NCBI RefSeq assembly: GCF_003048595.2
Contig: NZ_CP049270.1
Span: 434,001-498,000, forward strand
From: Campylobacter concisus
GTDB taxonomy: Bacteria; Campylobacterota; Campylobacteria; Campylobacterales; Campylobacteraceae
DNA length: 64,000 bases
Direction: 5' to 3'
Part shown: piece by piece, positions 1 to 9,295 of the stretch
Layout: every line of letters starts with the position of its first letter
Position numbering within the stretch: the first letter of the stretch is position 1
Position numbers and translations under genes: made by a program
Notes under the pieces: model-generated
Told to the model about the DNA's origin: nothing
The model's database searches: none
Seen by the model: only the letters and a program-made list of their open reading frames with translations

Positions 1-26
1 TAAAATTTCAAAGGATTTAAACAAAA

Positions 27-443
27 ATGGATAATTTAGACAAACTAGTACGCGAATGCGGTGTAGAGCTTTACGACAGCGAGATCGCAAATGAAAATGG
101 CAGGACTATTTTTAGAGTTTACATCACAAAAAATGGCGGAGTGAGTCTTGATGACTGCGAAAAAGTAAGCCGTCTACTCTCGCCCATCTTTGACGTGACA
201 CCGCCAGTTAGCGGGGATTATAACCTAGAGGTTAGCTCGCCTGGTCTTGAGAGAAAGCTTAGCAAGCCATCTCACTTTAAAGCGAGCGTTGGTGAGCTAG
301 TTAAAGTTCAAACCGAGGCTGAGAAATTTGCAGGAAGGCTTGTAAAAGCAGACGAAGATGGCATCGCAGTTGAAAACGAAGAGGGAATCTTTGAGATCAA
401 CATCAGTGAGATAAAAAAAGCAAAAACATATTTGGAGTGGTAA
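27..443 (+). CDS. rimP: Ribosome maturation factor RimP
   Basis: This 138-residue protein matches RimP, which helps the 30S subunit mature. An N-terminal alpha/beta domain carries the family signature EVSSPGLERKL at about residues 68-78. An SH3-like beta domain follows, from about residue 88 to the end. An AAAGGA ribosome-binding site lies about 11 bases before the ATG. The stop TAA abuts the ATG of fhs, so the two are probably co-transcribed. The 26 bases before it are too short to identify the upstream gene, although rbfA is its usual partner. The length is slightly short for the family but typical of epsilonproteobacteria. Confidence 0.93.
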   Translation: MDNLDKLVRECGVELYDSEIANENGRTIFRVYITKNGGVSLDDCEKVSRLLSPIFDVTPPVSGDYNLEVSSPGLERKLSKPSHFKASVGELVKVQTEAEKFAGRLVKADEDGIAVENEEGIFEINISEIKKAKTYLEW

Positions 444-2093
444 ATGCTAAGCGACATCGAGATAACTCACCAAACGAAACTAGAACACATCAGTAAAGTT
501 GCTGCAAGACTAGGCTTAAGTGAAGACGAGCTTGAACTTTACGGCAAATATAAGGCAAAAATTTCTCCAAGGCTTGAGCCATCAAACTCAAAGCTTATCT
601 TGGTTACTGCGACTAATCCAACCCCATACGGTGAGGGCAAAACGACTATGTCTATCGGTCTAGCCGACGCACTAAATTCGCTTAATAAAAAGGTTTGCCT
701 AGCGCTTCGTGAGCCATCTCTTGGGCCAGTTTTTGGTATAAAGGGTGGAGCAGCAGGTGGCGGCTACTCGCAGCTTGCGCCGATGGAGGATCTAAATTTA
801 CACTTCACTGGCGATTTTCATGCTATAACATCGGCAAATAACCTTATTTCAGCGATGATAGATAATAGCCTCTATCAAGAAAACCCGCTAAAAATCGAGA
901 AAATTTTATGGAAGCGCTGTATGGATATGAACGACCGCGCGCTTAGGTTTATCACTGTGGGTCAGGGTGGCAGGACGGATGGCGTGCCAAGAGAAGATGG
1001 CTTTAATATCACCGCTGCAAGCGAGATCATGGCTGTGCTTTGTCTAGCAACAAGCCTTTCTGATCTAAAAAAGCGCGTGGCAAATATTATGGTCGCCTAC
1101 GATAGTGATAAAAAGCCTATCTATGTGCGTGATCTAGGCTGTCAAGACGCTGTTTGTATACTTTTAAAAGATGCAATTAAGCCAAATTTATTTCAAACAC
1201 TAGAGCACACACCTACACTCGTGCATGGTGGCCCATTTGCAAACATCGCGCACGGCTGCAACTCCGTTATCGCAACTAAAACAGCTCTAAATTTAGCTGA
1301 CTACGTCATCACTGAAGCTGGCTTTGGCTCTGAGCTTGGTGCGGAGAAATTTTTAGATATAAAATGCAGGGTTGCTGATATCAGACCAAGCGCTGTGGTG
1401 CTTGTAAGTACGATCAGATCGCTAAAATATAACGGCGAAGCAAATAAAGACGAGATCACAAAACCAGACATGAACGCTCTTAAAAAAGGTATCGAAAACC
1501 TTGGTGGCCACATCGAGAATTTAAAAGGTAAATTTGGTCAAAACGTGGTTGTGGCGCTTAATAAATTTGGCTTTGACACCGATGAAGAGATAAATTTCGT
1601 AAAAGAGTATTGCCGTGAGCTTGGCGTAGAAGTGGCTGTTTGTGAGAATTTCTTAAAAGGTGGCAAAGGTGCGCTTGAGCTTGCCGAGCTAGTTTTAAAA
1701 GCGTGCGATAAACCAAGCAAGATAAATTTCACATACGAGATGAGCGATGATACAAAAACTAAAATAGAAAAGGTCGCTAAGGAGATTTATGGAGCTGGCG
1801 AGGTGGTCTTTGAAGAGGCCGCTCTTAAAAAGCTTGAGATGATAAAAGAGCTAAATTTGAGCCATTTGCCAGTTTGTATCGCAAAAACTCAGTACTCATT
1901 TAGTGACGATGCGAAGCTTTTGGGTAGAGCAAAGGGCTTTACTTTTAGCGTAAAAGATCTTGACATTAGAACGGGAGCTGGCTTTATCGTCGCGGTTTGC
2001 GGTAAGATCATGCTGATGCCAGGACTTCCAAAAGTGCCAGCTGCGGTCAATATGAGGATAGACGCAGAGGGCAAGATTGACGGCTTGTCGTAA
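444..2093 (+). CDS. fhs: Formate--tetrahydrofolate ligase
   Basis: This 549-residue protein is formyltetrahydrofolate synthetase, a cytoplasmic enzyme that joins formate to tetrahydrofolate using ATP and so feeds one-carbon metabolism. The nucleotide-binding loop TPYGEGKTT is at about residues 60-68, and the conserved FGIKGGAAGGGYSQ segment follows at about residues 95-110. The length is full for the family. The gene starts directly after the rimP stop codon and ends in a strong rho-independent terminator. The formate link is notable because two formate dehydrogenases lie elsewhere in this window, though nothing in the sequence ties their regulation together. Confidence 0.96.
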   Translation: MLSDIEITHQTKLEHISKVAARLGLSEDELELYGKYKAKISPRLEPSNSKLILVTATNPTPYGEGKTTMSIGLADALNSLNKKVCLALREPSLGPVFGIKGGAAGGGYSQLAPMEDLNLHFTGDFHAITSANNLISAMIDNSLYQENPLKIEKILWKRCMDMNDRALRFITVGQGGRTDGVPREDGFNITAASEIMAVLCLATSLSDLKKRVANIMVAYDSDKKPIYVRDLGCQDAVCILLKDAIKPNLFQTLEHTPTLVHGGPFANIAHGCNSVIATKTALNLADYVITEAGFGSELGAEKFLDIKCRVADIRPSAVVLVSTIRSLKYNGEANKDEITKPDMNALKKGIENLGGHIENLKGKFGQNVVVALNKFGFDTDEEINFVKEYCRELGVEVAVCENFLKGGKGALELAELVLKACDKPSKINFTYEMSDDTKTKIEKVAKEIYGAGEVVFEEAALKKLEMIKELNLSHLPVCIAKTQYSFSDDAKLLGRAKGFTFSVKDLDIRTGAGFIVAVCGKIMLMPGLPKVPAAVNMRIDAEGKIDGLS

Positions 2094-2101
2094 ATTTATG
2101 A

Positions 2102-2132
2102 AAACACACTGGCAAACGCTGGTGTGTTTTTT
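2102..2132 (+). terminator. Rho-independent terminator after fhs
   Basis: A 10-bp stem (ACACACTGGC pairing with GCTGGTGTGT, two G-T wobbles) with an AAAC loop is followed by a run of T. It lies between fhs and ribD. Any ribD start upstream of position 2145 would fall inside it. Confidence 0.85.
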
Positions 2133-2144
2133 AAAGAGGCATGG

Positions 2145-3206
2145 ATGAACGACGAATTTTACATGGGTCTTGCTTTAAGCGAGGCTTGGAAATTTCAGAT
2201 CCTGACCTATCCAAATCCAGCCGTTGGATGCCTTGTCCTTGATGAAAATGGGCAAATTTTATCTTGCAAGGCTCATGAAAAAGCTGGATATTTACACGCT
2301 GAACCGACAGCGATACTCTTTGCGCTTTGCAAAAAAAGTGAAAAATTTAAAGATGATTTTATAAAAGCATATAACGCTAAATTTAGCTCTAATATAAAAG
2401 AGGACGAATTTGGCCTTTTGGAGCCAAAATTTACCTATGAATTTATACTAAAAAATCACTCAAATTTACTAAAAAATGCAAAAGCTTACGTTACGCTAGA
2501 GCCTTGCTCGCATCATGGTAAAACGCCACCTTGTGCAAATTTACTAAAAGAGCTTGGTTTTAGAGATGTGATAATAGGCAGTCATGATGAAAATCAAATA
2601 GCAAGTGGTGGTAGTAATTTGCTTAAAAGCGCTGGTATAAAAGTTAAATTTGGCGTTTTAAAAGAGCGCTGCGATAAGCTGCTTGAACCATTTTTGGCAT
2701 ATCAAAATGGTGGTTTTAGTTTTTTAAAAATCGCAATTAGTAAAAATGGCGTAGCAAGTGGTGGCATCATCACAAATGAGCTTAGCCGCACGCACGTCCA
2801 TAAACTAAGAAGCATCATAGATACGCTAGTGATCGGCGGCAACACAGTGCGAGTTGATCGCCCAAAGCTTGATAGCAGGCTAGTAAGTGGTGGCAAAAAT
2901 CCAGATGTCTTAATCTACTCAAGAAGTGATAAATTTGATAAAACTATACCGCTTTTTAGCGTGCCAGGGCGCAAAGTTAGTATTCAAAAAAAGCTTATCT
3001 TAACAGGACTTAGTATGTTTGAAGGTGCTGGCGAGTTTTTAAAACTTGCAAAAGATGGCAAGCTAGCAAACGTAAAATGGCTACTTATCTATCAAAGCTC
3101 AAATTTTAAGGATGGTAAAAGCTTGAGCCTTGATCTAAATTTAAAGCCACTATTTAGTGGGAATTTTGGAAACGATAGCTACACTTGGTATGAAATTTTG
3201 GATTAA
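2145..3206 (+). CDS. ribD: Riboflavin biosynthesis deaminase/reductase RibD
   Basis: This bifunctional enzyme deaminates and then reduces the pyrimidine intermediate of riboflavin synthesis. The N-terminal deaminase has zinc-ligand motifs HAE at residues 51-53 and EPCSHHGKTPPC ending at Cys130. The reductase domain occupies the second half, where KIAISKNG and IDTLVIGGNTVRVDRP are recognisable. I chose the ATG at 2145 because AGAGG lies 5 bases upstream and earlier in-frame starts sit in the fhs terminator. Two oddities are a roughly 45-residue insertion between the two zinc motifs and HAEPTA in place of the common HAEVNA. The gene converges on the next one with a 4-base overlap of the 3' ends. 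Confidence 0.9.
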   Translation: MNDEFYMGLALSEAWKFQILTYPNPAVGCLVLDENGQILSCKAHEKAGYLHAEPTAILFALCKKSEKFKDDFIKAYNAKFSSNIKEDEFGLLEPKFTYEFILKNHSNLLKNAKAYVTLEPCSHHGKTPPCANLLKELGFRDVIIGSHDENQIASGGSNLLKSAGIKVKFGVLKERCDKLLEPFLAYQNGGFSFLKIAISKNGVASGGIITNELSRTHVHKLRSIIDTLVIGGNTVRVDRPKLDSRLVSGGKNPDVLIYSRSDKFDKTIPLFSVPGRKVSIQKKLILTGLSMFEGAGEFLKLAKDGKLANVKWLLIYQSSNFKDGKSLSLDLNLKPLFSGNFGNDSYTWYEILD

Positions 3207-4066
3207 ATATCTAGGCCAAAATAGTGCTTAACTAAAAAGCCAATGCCAAATGAAATGATCGCAACACCAAAAGTTATCACACACATTTCAATCACTCTTG
3301 GCAAAAATTTAAGCTCTTTTGCCACGCTTATGTAAAAGTTGTAAGTGATAATGGCAATAAAGGCAAAGAAAAACATCGATAAGACAGCGTAAAGACCACT
3401 TGAAAAGATGAAAAATGGAAGTATCAAAAACGCCGTTGTTATGATGTATGAACCACCTGTGTAGAGCGAATAGGTAAGCGGTTTGATCTCGTCACTTGGA
3501 TTTTCTTTTGACTCAAGATATGCTGAGCCAGCCATGGAAAGAGCAGCTGCAATACCCATGATAAGGCCTGTTGCGCCAACTGATTTTGTATTTGAAAAAG
3601 CTAGAGCGATACCACTTAGTGTGCCAGTTAACTCAACTAATGCGTCATTCATACCAAGAACAATGCCACCGGCATTGACTAGTTTCATATCTTTTAACAT
3701 AGAGATTAAATTGTTTTCATGATTTACTTCTTCTTCATAAATATCTCTAGCTTCAGGATACTCATCAACAATACCAAGATAAAATTGCTCTGCGTCTTCT
3801 TCGCGTGACTCCATAAATTTTAAAGTAAAAGATGTACCAAAAATTTTAACGAGTATCGTATAGAAGATAACTTTGAATAAATTTGCAGTTCTACTCTCAC
3901 CTGTTATCTTTTGGCAAAAAGCATAGTGTCGTTTTTCTTCAGTGATTAATTTACGAAGTATTTTTTTATTTTCTTCATTTTTTTCACTAGCTTCAAGTAA
4001 CGTATAGATAGCGGTATCATCTGCTTCATTTTGTAGCTGTTTTAAAGCACGTTTTTTATCTAGCAT
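3203..4066 (-). CDS. Ferritin-like/VIT1 fusion, probable membrane iron (Fe/Mn) exporter
   Basis: This 287-residue protein begins with a helical ferritin-like (rubrerythrin-type) segment, with acidic/His helices such as EEKRHYAFC near residues 43-51 and EEDAEQFY near residues 88-95. A VIT1/CCC1 transporter domain follows from about residue 125, starting LVNAGGIVLGMNDALVELTG and continuing with about five hydrophobic helices. This order matches the erythrin-VIT family, whose MbfA members export iron through the inner membrane. The function here is inferred from the family. It is a single gene on the minus strand with no obvious partner. tRNA-Leu lies upstream and ribD converges downstream. Confidence 0.8.
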   Translation of the reverse strand: MLDKKRALKQLQNEADDTAIYTLLEASEKNEENKKILRKLITEEKRHYAFCQKITGESRTANLFKVIFYTILVKIFGTSFTLKFMESREEDAEQFYLGIVDEYPEARDIYEEEVNHENNLISMLKDMKLVNAGGIVLGMNDALVELTGTLSGIALAFSNTKSVGATGLIMGIAAALSMAGSAYLESKENPSDEIKPLTYSLYTGGSYIITTAFLILPFFIFSSGLYAVLSMFFFAFIAIITYNFYISVAKELKFLPRVIEMCVITFGVAIISFGIGFLVKHYFGLDI

Positions 4067-4121
4067 AAATTCCCCTTTTTTTAATTTTGTAAGATTTTGG
4101 ATTTTGAAGTGTAAGATTAGA

Positions 4122-4206
4122 TGGTGCGATCAGCGAGACTCGAACTCGCACACCTAGCGGCACTACCCCCTCAAGATAGCGTGTCTACCAATTCCACCAT
4201 GATCGC
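4122..4206 (-). tRNA. tRNA-Leu (anticodon GAG)
   Basis: On the minus strand the acceptor stem GCGATCA pairs with TGATCGC, followed by A and an encoded CCA. The anticodon stem CTATC/GGTAG closes the loop TTGAGGG, giving anticodon GAG. A long variable arm and the TTCGA T-loop fit a class II leucine tRNA of 85 bases including CCA. Confidence 0.95.
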
Positions 4207-4211
4207 AAAAA

Positions 4212-4234
4212 GAGTAAAAGCCCCAAAGAGGGGC
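4212..4234 (-). terminator. Terminator after atpE
   Basis: On the minus strand GCCCC, a TCTTT loop and GGGGC are followed by CTTTTACTCTTTTT. It sits between the atpE stop and tRNA-Leu, so some transcription may continue into the tRNA. Confidence 0.7.
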
Positions 4235-4252
4235 CAAATTTAAGCTTTACGC

Positions 4253-4555
4253 TTAGCCAAGCATTGGGTTTGCGTAAAGAACGATAAGCGTAATAACAAG
4301 TGCATAGATAACTTGTGCTTCGATCATCGCAAGAGCGATAAACATTGTAGTCATAAGTTTGCTACCAACACCTGGGTTTCTAGCTGTTCCGCTAATTGTT
4401 GCAGCAGCTGTATTGCCCATACCAATAGCGCCACCAAGGGCTGCAAGGCCAAGGCCAATACCACCAGCGATAACTGAATATGATCTAATCATCTCGCCAT
4501 CAGCGCCAAATGCAAATGCAGCAAGACCAAGAATTAAAAACACGATCTTTTTCAT
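4253..4555 (-). CDS. atpE: F0F1 ATP synthase subunit c
   Basis: This 100-residue proteolipid forms the rotor ring of the F0 sector in the inner membrane. An N-terminal signal-like hydrophobic stretch (about residues 1-20) precedes two transmembrane helices. The first has the glycine-rich segment GGIGLGLAALGGAIGMG, the loop carries ARNPG at about residues 59-63, and the second helix has the proton-binding acidic residue in MIEAQVIYAL. The gene stands alone, away from the rest of the atp operon, as I recall for Campylobacter. It has a GGAG ribosome-binding site and its own terminator. Confidence 0.95.
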   Translation of the reverse strand: MKKIVFLILGLAAFAFGADGEMIRSYSVIAGGIGLGLAALGGAIGMGNTAAATISGTARNPGVGSKLMTTMFIALAMIEAQVIYALVITLIVLYANPMLG

Positions 4556-4761
4556 CGTTGCTCCTTTAAAAATTTTAAAGCTCTTTCGGATCTGTCCCCT
4601 ACTTAAACTTTATGAGCCGTAATATTACAAAAACAAAACTTTGTTTCAAATAAAAACACTAAAAATTTAAATTGCCCATAAAAAATTCTTGGCTTAGAAA
4701 AATAAAAGTTTTTTTATGTTATCTTTGAAAAAATTAATTTATTCTTAATCTCAGGTAATCA

Positions 4762-6108
4762 ATGATAAATGAAAAATTTTCAAAAATAGGCTTTGTTCTT
4801 GCGATGGCAGGATCGGCTGTTGGACTTGGTAATGCATGGAAATTTCCAACAATGGTGGGAAACAACGGTGGTTCAGCGTTTATAGTTTTATATTTGCTTC
4901 TTACGTTTGCTATCGCTTTTGTGGCGTTTTTAGCAGAGCTTAGCATTGGTAAGCTTGGTGAGAGTGACGTTGTAAGCTCTATTTATAAACTTGCTCCAAA
5001 ACATAAAAAAATATGGTCCCTTTCAGGCTTTTTTATGATAGGAGCGATACTTATTGCTTCATTTTATATGGTTGTCATTGGCTGGATATTAAAGTATATC
5101 TATCTTAGTTTTTCGCCACTTTTGGCTGATACTAAAGAAGCAGCAGCGCAGTTTAATACACTTTTGGCAAATGATCTAACCAGTGCCGTGCTTTGCTTTA
5201 GTCTAGTCTTTTTAATGGTATTTTTTGCTGTTTCAAAAGGTGTGAAAAGTGGTATTGAAAAGCTAAATATCTGGATGATGCCGGGTCTTTTTATACTGCT
5301 TGTTTGTATACTTTTTTATGCAATTAGTATGGGTGATGGTTTTGTTAAGGCGGCTAAATTTTTATTTGTACCAAATTTTAGCGCGATCACGCCAGATGTT
5401 GTTTTGCAAGCTCTTGGACTTGCGTTTTTCTCGCTATCTATGGGTGTTGGCGTCATACCGACATACGCTGCAAATTTACCGGAGCAGACAAATCTTATAA
5501 AATCAACGCTTTCTATCATCTTTATAAACATATTAATAGGCATTATGATGGGGCTTGTGGTCTTTACATTTATATTTGCTTATGGGGCTGATAGTACGGC
5601 AAGTGGACCAGGGCTTATTTTTATCTCACTTGTTACGCTTTTTGCAAAGCTTGGGATAGTTGGCAATATTATGGCTATCGCATTTTTTGTTTCGCTTTTA
5701 TTTGCTGGTGTTACAAGTGCTGTTTCGATGATAGAACCATTTGCTTACTATTTGGTTAGAAAATTTGAAATTTCACGTAAAATGGCTCTTATTTATATTG
5801 GAATTTTTGTCTATATTTTAGGCCTTTTTTGTATTTTTTCATACTATTCTGATACGGCTAGCACATTTAGTATATTTGGCAAGCCAGTATTTGACGCACT
5901 TGATTTTCTTACTTCAAATATAATGATGCCAATAGGTGCCATAATTTTTAGTTTTTTTGTTGGCTATAAACTTAAAAAAGAGAGCTTATATCTACTCTTT
6001 GGTGAATTTATGGGAAAAGTATTTTTTGAAATTTGGTACTTTACTCTAAGATATATAGTGCCAATTGCAATTTGCGCCATCATGATCTATCAAATAGCAG
6101 GTAAATGA
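4762..6108 (+). CDS. NSS-family sodium-dependent transporter, copy 1
   Basis: This 448-residue polytopic membrane protein belongs to the neurotransmitter:sodium symporter (SLC6/SNF) family. The first helix carries the signature GSAVGLGNAWKFP (about residues 16-28), which contributes to the sodium and substrate site, followed by GNNGGSAF. About 11 hydrophobic helices are visible, as in bacterial members that lack helix 12. Family members take up amino acids with sodium, but the substrate cannot be read from the sequence. It is the first of three tandem paralogues and overlaps the next by 4 bases (ATGA). An AT-rich region of about 200 bases upstream probably holds the promoter. Confidence 0.9.
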   Translation: MINEKFSKIGFVLAMAGSAVGLGNAWKFPTMVGNNGGSAFIVLYLLLTFAIAFVAFLAELSIGKLGESDVVSSIYKLAPKHKKIWSLSGFFMIGAILIASFYMVVIGWILKYIYLSFSPLLADTKEAAAQFNTLLANDLTSAVLCFSLVFLMVFFAVSKGVKSGIEKLNIWMMPGLFILLVCILFYAISMGDGFVKAAKFLFVPNFSAITPDVVLQALGLAFFSLSMGVGVIPTYAANLPEQTNLIKSTLSIIFINILIGIMMGLVVFTFIFAYGADSTASGPGLIFISLVTLFAKLGIVGNIMAIAFFVSLLFAGVTSAVSMIEPFAYYLVRKFEISRKMALIYIGIFVYILGLFCIFSYYSDTASTFSIFGKPVFDALDFLTSNIMMPIGAIIFSFFVGYKLKKESLYLLFGEFMGKVFFEIWYFTLRYIVPIAICAIMIYQIAGK

Positions 6109-7436
6109 TGGATAGATTTAGTAAAGTTGGTTTTGTTCTTTCTATCATTGGAGCGGCTATTGGCCTTGGTAATGCATGGAAATTTCCATATATGGTCGGT
6201 AGTAATGGCGGTTCAGCATTTATTCTTATATATCTATTTTTTGCTTTTGTTGTTGGGCTTAGCATATTTTTTGCTGAGATGGCAATGGGAAAAATTTCAC
6301 GCCTTGATACGGTTGGGGCATTTAAAAGTCTAGCTACAAAGGGGGCAAATTCTTGGAAATTTGCTGGTGTTGTGATGGTGACCGGGATATTCATCGCATC
6401 TTTTTATACGCTCATTATCGGCTGGGTTTTAAAATACGTTATCTTAAGTCTTGGTGAGCTTCCAAAAGATATGGCAAGCTCAGAAGCGCTTTTTGTAAAT
6501 TTTACTTCAAAGGGAATAGAGGAGCAAATTTTATATTTTAGCATCGCTTTTTTTGCATACTTTTTTATACTTACAAAAGGTATAAAAAGTGGAATAGAAC
6601 GTATAAATGTATATCTTATTCCAGCACTTTTTATTTTGCTTTTGCTTATGCTTGGCTACTCTTTTGGCATGAATGGATTTGATGAGGCGGCTAAATTTTT
6701 ACTAGTACCAGACTTTTCAAAGATAGATCAAGGCGCTATCTTAAATGCTCTTGGGTTAGCTTTTTTTACGATGTGTATTGGCATTGGCTGCATTTTAACC
6801 TACTCATCAAGCCTAGGCAATGATACAAATTTGTTCACTTCATCGCTTTATGTGGTCTTTGCAAATATAATCATTAGCGTAATTATAGGACTTATAGTTT
6901 TTACATTCACCTATGAATTTGGCTCAGAGCCATCAAAGGGTGCAGGGTTAGCATTTATCTCGCTTCCAACGCTTTTTGCAAAGCTTGGTTTGCTTGGAAA
7001 TTTCTTAGCTTTTGCATTTTTTACATCTTTATTTTTTGCTGGTATAACATCGGTCATTTCGCTAGTTGAGCCATTTATATTTTTCTTAAATAAAAGCTTG
7101 GGATTTATTAGAAATAGATCAATTATTATTGTCGGTGCCGTAGTTTATGTTTTAGGGATTTTATGTGCATTAAGCGGTATTGGCGATTTTAAAGAAGCAC
7201 TTACATTTTTTGGCAAGAGCTTTTTTGATTTGCTTGATTATCTTAGCTCAAACATTATGCTCCCACTTGGTGGCATTATATTTGCCATTTTTGTTGGGTA
7301 CTTTATGAAATTTGAGCTTTTAAAAGAACTATTTTTGCCTTATATGGGTGAGATTGTTTTTAAAATTTGGTATTTTTTAATAAGGTTTGTGGCACCAGTT
7401 CTAGTTTTTGTGGTGTTAGTAAGGGAGATTGCATAA
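6105..7436 (+). CDS. NSS-family sodium-dependent transporter, copy 2
   Basis: This second paralogue has 443 residues. The helix-1 motif GAAIGLGNAWKFPYMVGSNGGSAF lies at about residues 17-40, and about 11 helices are visible. The ATG overlaps the stop of copy 1; the codon at 6108 is an equally possible start because the gene opens ATGATG. Conserved segments such as KGIKSGIE and the FAKLG region align along the whole length with copies 1 and 3, so the array is a duplication rather than a chance grouping. Substrate is unknown; sodium-coupled amino-acid uptake is inferred from the family. Confidence 0.9.
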   Translation: MMDRFSKVGFVLSIIGAAIGLGNAWKFPYMVGSNGGSAFILIYLFFAFVVGLSIFFAEMAMGKISRLDTVGAFKSLATKGANSWKFAGVVMVTGIFIASFYTLIIGWVLKYVILSLGELPKDMASSEALFVNFTSKGIEEQILYFSIAFFAYFFILTKGIKSGIERINVYLIPALFILLLLMLGYSFGMNGFDEAAKFLLVPDFSKIDQGAILNALGLAFFTMCIGIGCILTYSSSLGNDTNLFTSSLYVVFANIIISVIIGLIVFTFTYEFGSEPSKGAGLAFISLPTLFAKLGLLGNFLAFAFFTSLFFAGITSVISLVEPFIFFLNKSLGFIRNRSIIIVGAVVYVLGILCALSGIGDFKEALTFFGKSFFDLLDYLSSNIMLPLGGIIFAIFVGYFMKFELLKELFLPYMGEIVFKIWYFLIRFVAPVLVFVVLVREIA

Positions 7437-8776
7437 TGGCAAAAGAACAGTTTTCTAAAATAGGTTATGTTTTAGCAGTTGCAGGGTCAGCTGTTGGACT
7501 TGGCAATGCGTGGAAATTTCCATATATGGTCGGTGAAAATGGCGGATCAGCATTTGTTATTTTATATCTTTTGATAACGTTTTTAGTTGGCATACCTATC
7601 TTTATGGCAGAGCTAAGTATCGGCAAGCTTAGCGAAAGCGATAGTGTAAATGCCTTTAGAAAGTTGGCGGATAAAAATAAAAATTTATGGCAACTAGTTG
7701 GAATTTTAGCTATGGTAACCGCAGCTATAATCTCATCTTACTACATTGTGATCATCGGCTGGGTCTTTAAGTATTTCACACTATCTTTTGCCGGTCTTCC
7801 AAACGATATAGAAAGTTCAAAAGTAATATTTAACGAGCTTCTTACGCATGGTCTTGGCGAGCAGACGCTTTATTTTGTTATAGCATTTGTAGCTTGCTTT
7901 TTTATCCTTTCAAAAGGAGTGAAAAGTGGCATTGAAAAGCTAAATGTTTGGATGATGCCAAGCCTATTTATCATGGTTTTAATCATGCTTATCTTTTCTA
8001 TGACAATGAATGGCTTTACAAAATCTGCTGAGTTTTTACTTGTTCCTGATTTTAGTAAAATTTCATTTAACTCACTCTTGCTTGCTCTTGGGCTTGCTTT
8101 TTGGACACTATCTCTTGGTATGGCAGCGATCATTACATATTCAGCTAGCCTAAGCGATGATACAAATTTAGCCACCTCTACGCTAAGTATCGTCTTTATA
8201 AATATCGTCTTAGCCATCATGATGGGTCTTGTTATCTTTACATTTATATTTGAATTTGGTGCCGAGCCGTCTCAAGGACCAGGACTTGTCTTTATCTCGC
8301 TTCCAACGCTCTTTGCTAAGCTTGGCGTGATAGGTCAAATTTTAGCTGTAGCATTTTTTGCTGCACTTATCTTTGCTGGTATTACTTCAGCTATCTCTAT
8401 TGTAGAGCCGTTTGTATTTTTCTTGATCAGAGAGTATGGCATTAGCAGGATAAAAGCTCTTAGTATAGTTGGAGTTGGTGTTTTTGTTTTAGGATTTTTA
8501 TGTCTTTTATCAAATATAGAAAATGTTGGCGACAAATTTATGCTCTTTGGTAAAAATTTCTTTGATTTTCTTGACTTTACCGCTTCAAATGTTCTGCTTC
8601 CAATTAGTGGTATTGGTGGAGCGATATTTGTTGGATATTTTATGAAAAGAGAAGCACTTTATGTGCTATTTAGTCCATATATGAACGACTTTGTATTTAG
8701 TGCATGGTATTTTTTATTAAGATATGTGGCGCCAGTTTGCGTATTTATCATCATGATAAATAAATTGTTTTTTTAA
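7436..8776 (+). CDS. NSS-family sodium-dependent transporter, copy 3
   Basis: This third paralogue has about 446 residues. The start ATG at 7436 shares its A with the TAA of copy 2 (TAATG), which makes longer upstream starts unlikely. The motif GSAVGLGNAWKFPYMVGENGGSAF lies near the N-terminus. KGVKSGIEKLNVWMMP in the middle is closer to copy 1 than to copy 2. The protein ends in hydrophobic IIMINKLFF. A TRAP small permease gene follows after 9 bases, so transcription very likely continues into it. Confidence 0.9.
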   Translation: MAKEQFSKIGYVLAVAGSAVGLGNAWKFPYMVGENGGSAFVILYLLITFLVGIPIFMAELSIGKLSESDSVNAFRKLADKNKNLWQLVGILAMVTAAIISSYYIVIIGWVFKYFTLSFAGLPNDIESSKVIFNELLTHGLGEQTLYFVIAFVACFFILSKGVKSGIEKLNVWMMPSLFIMVLIMLIFSMTMNGFTKSAEFLLVPDFSKISFNSLLLALGLAFWTLSLGMAAIITYSASLSDDTNLATSTLSIVFINIVLAIMMGLVIFTFIFEFGAEPSQGPGLVFISLPTLFAKLGVIGQILAVAFFAALIFAGITSAISIVEPFVFFLIREYGISRIKALSIVGVGVFVLGFLCLLSNIENVGDKFMLFGKNFFDFLDFTASNVLLPISGIGGAIFVGYFMKREALYVLFSPYMNDFVFSAWYFLLRYVAPVCVFIIMINKLFF

Positions 8777-8785
8777 GGGTTGTTT

Positions 8786-9295
8786 ATGCAAAAAGTTGAG
8801 AAATTTTTTGATAAGGTCGGTGATATAGTCGGCTATATTTGCATGTTTATTATGGCTTTGATGATAATAGATGTTTTTTTTAACGTTGTGGCAAGATATT
8901 TTTTCTCTTATGGAAACGTTGCATTTCAGGAGCTTGAGTGGCATTTTTTTGCTGTGATATTTTTGCTTGGCATGAGCTATGCATTAAAAGAAGATGCGCA
9001 CGTTAGAGTTGATATCTTTTATGCTAAATTTTCACCAAAAAATAAAGCTCTTGTAAATATGATAGGAACTGTTATTTTTGTAATACCATTTGCACTTTTA
9101 GTTTCAAATTTATCATTTGAATTTGTGAGTGACGCTTATACTTCAGCTGAAGCTAGTGCAGATCCAGGTGGTCTTACTCACAGATGGATCATAAAAGCAC
9201 TTATTCCTTTTTCTTTTTATCTGCTTGTATTTTTTGCGACTGGCTTTTTTATAAGAAATTTTAATCTTTACAAAAAAGCTAAAAAGGGGGAATAA
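8786..9295 (+). CDS. TRAP transporter small permease (DctQ-like)
   Basis: This roughly 169-residue protein has four hydrophobic helices and the DctQ-family pattern of NVVARYFFSYGNVAFQELEWHFF in helix 2. TRAP small subunits partner the large DctM subunit in sodium-driven uptake of organic acids. The ATG at 8786 is preferred over the TTG two codons earlier because it is closer to the usual spacing from AAGGG. The gene sits 9 bases after the third NSS gene and overlaps the next gene by one base (TAATG). No DctP-type periplasmic binding protein is encoded beside it, so substrate recognition must come from elsewhere or be unusual. Confidence 0.85.
   Translation: MQKVEKFFDKVGDIVGYICMFIMALMIIDVFFNVVARYFFSYGNVAFQELEWHFFAVIFLLGMSYALKEDAHVRVDIFYAKFSPKNKALVNMIGTVIFVIPFALLVSNLSFEFVSDAYTSAEASADPGGLTHRWIIKALIPFSFYLLVFFATGFFIRNFNLYKKAKKGE

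Noticed and set aside
7367-7435. A longer N-terminus for the third NSS transporter
   Set aside because: It would run 23 codons into the preceding gene; the ATG at 7436 gives the same start relative to the first helix as in the other two copies.
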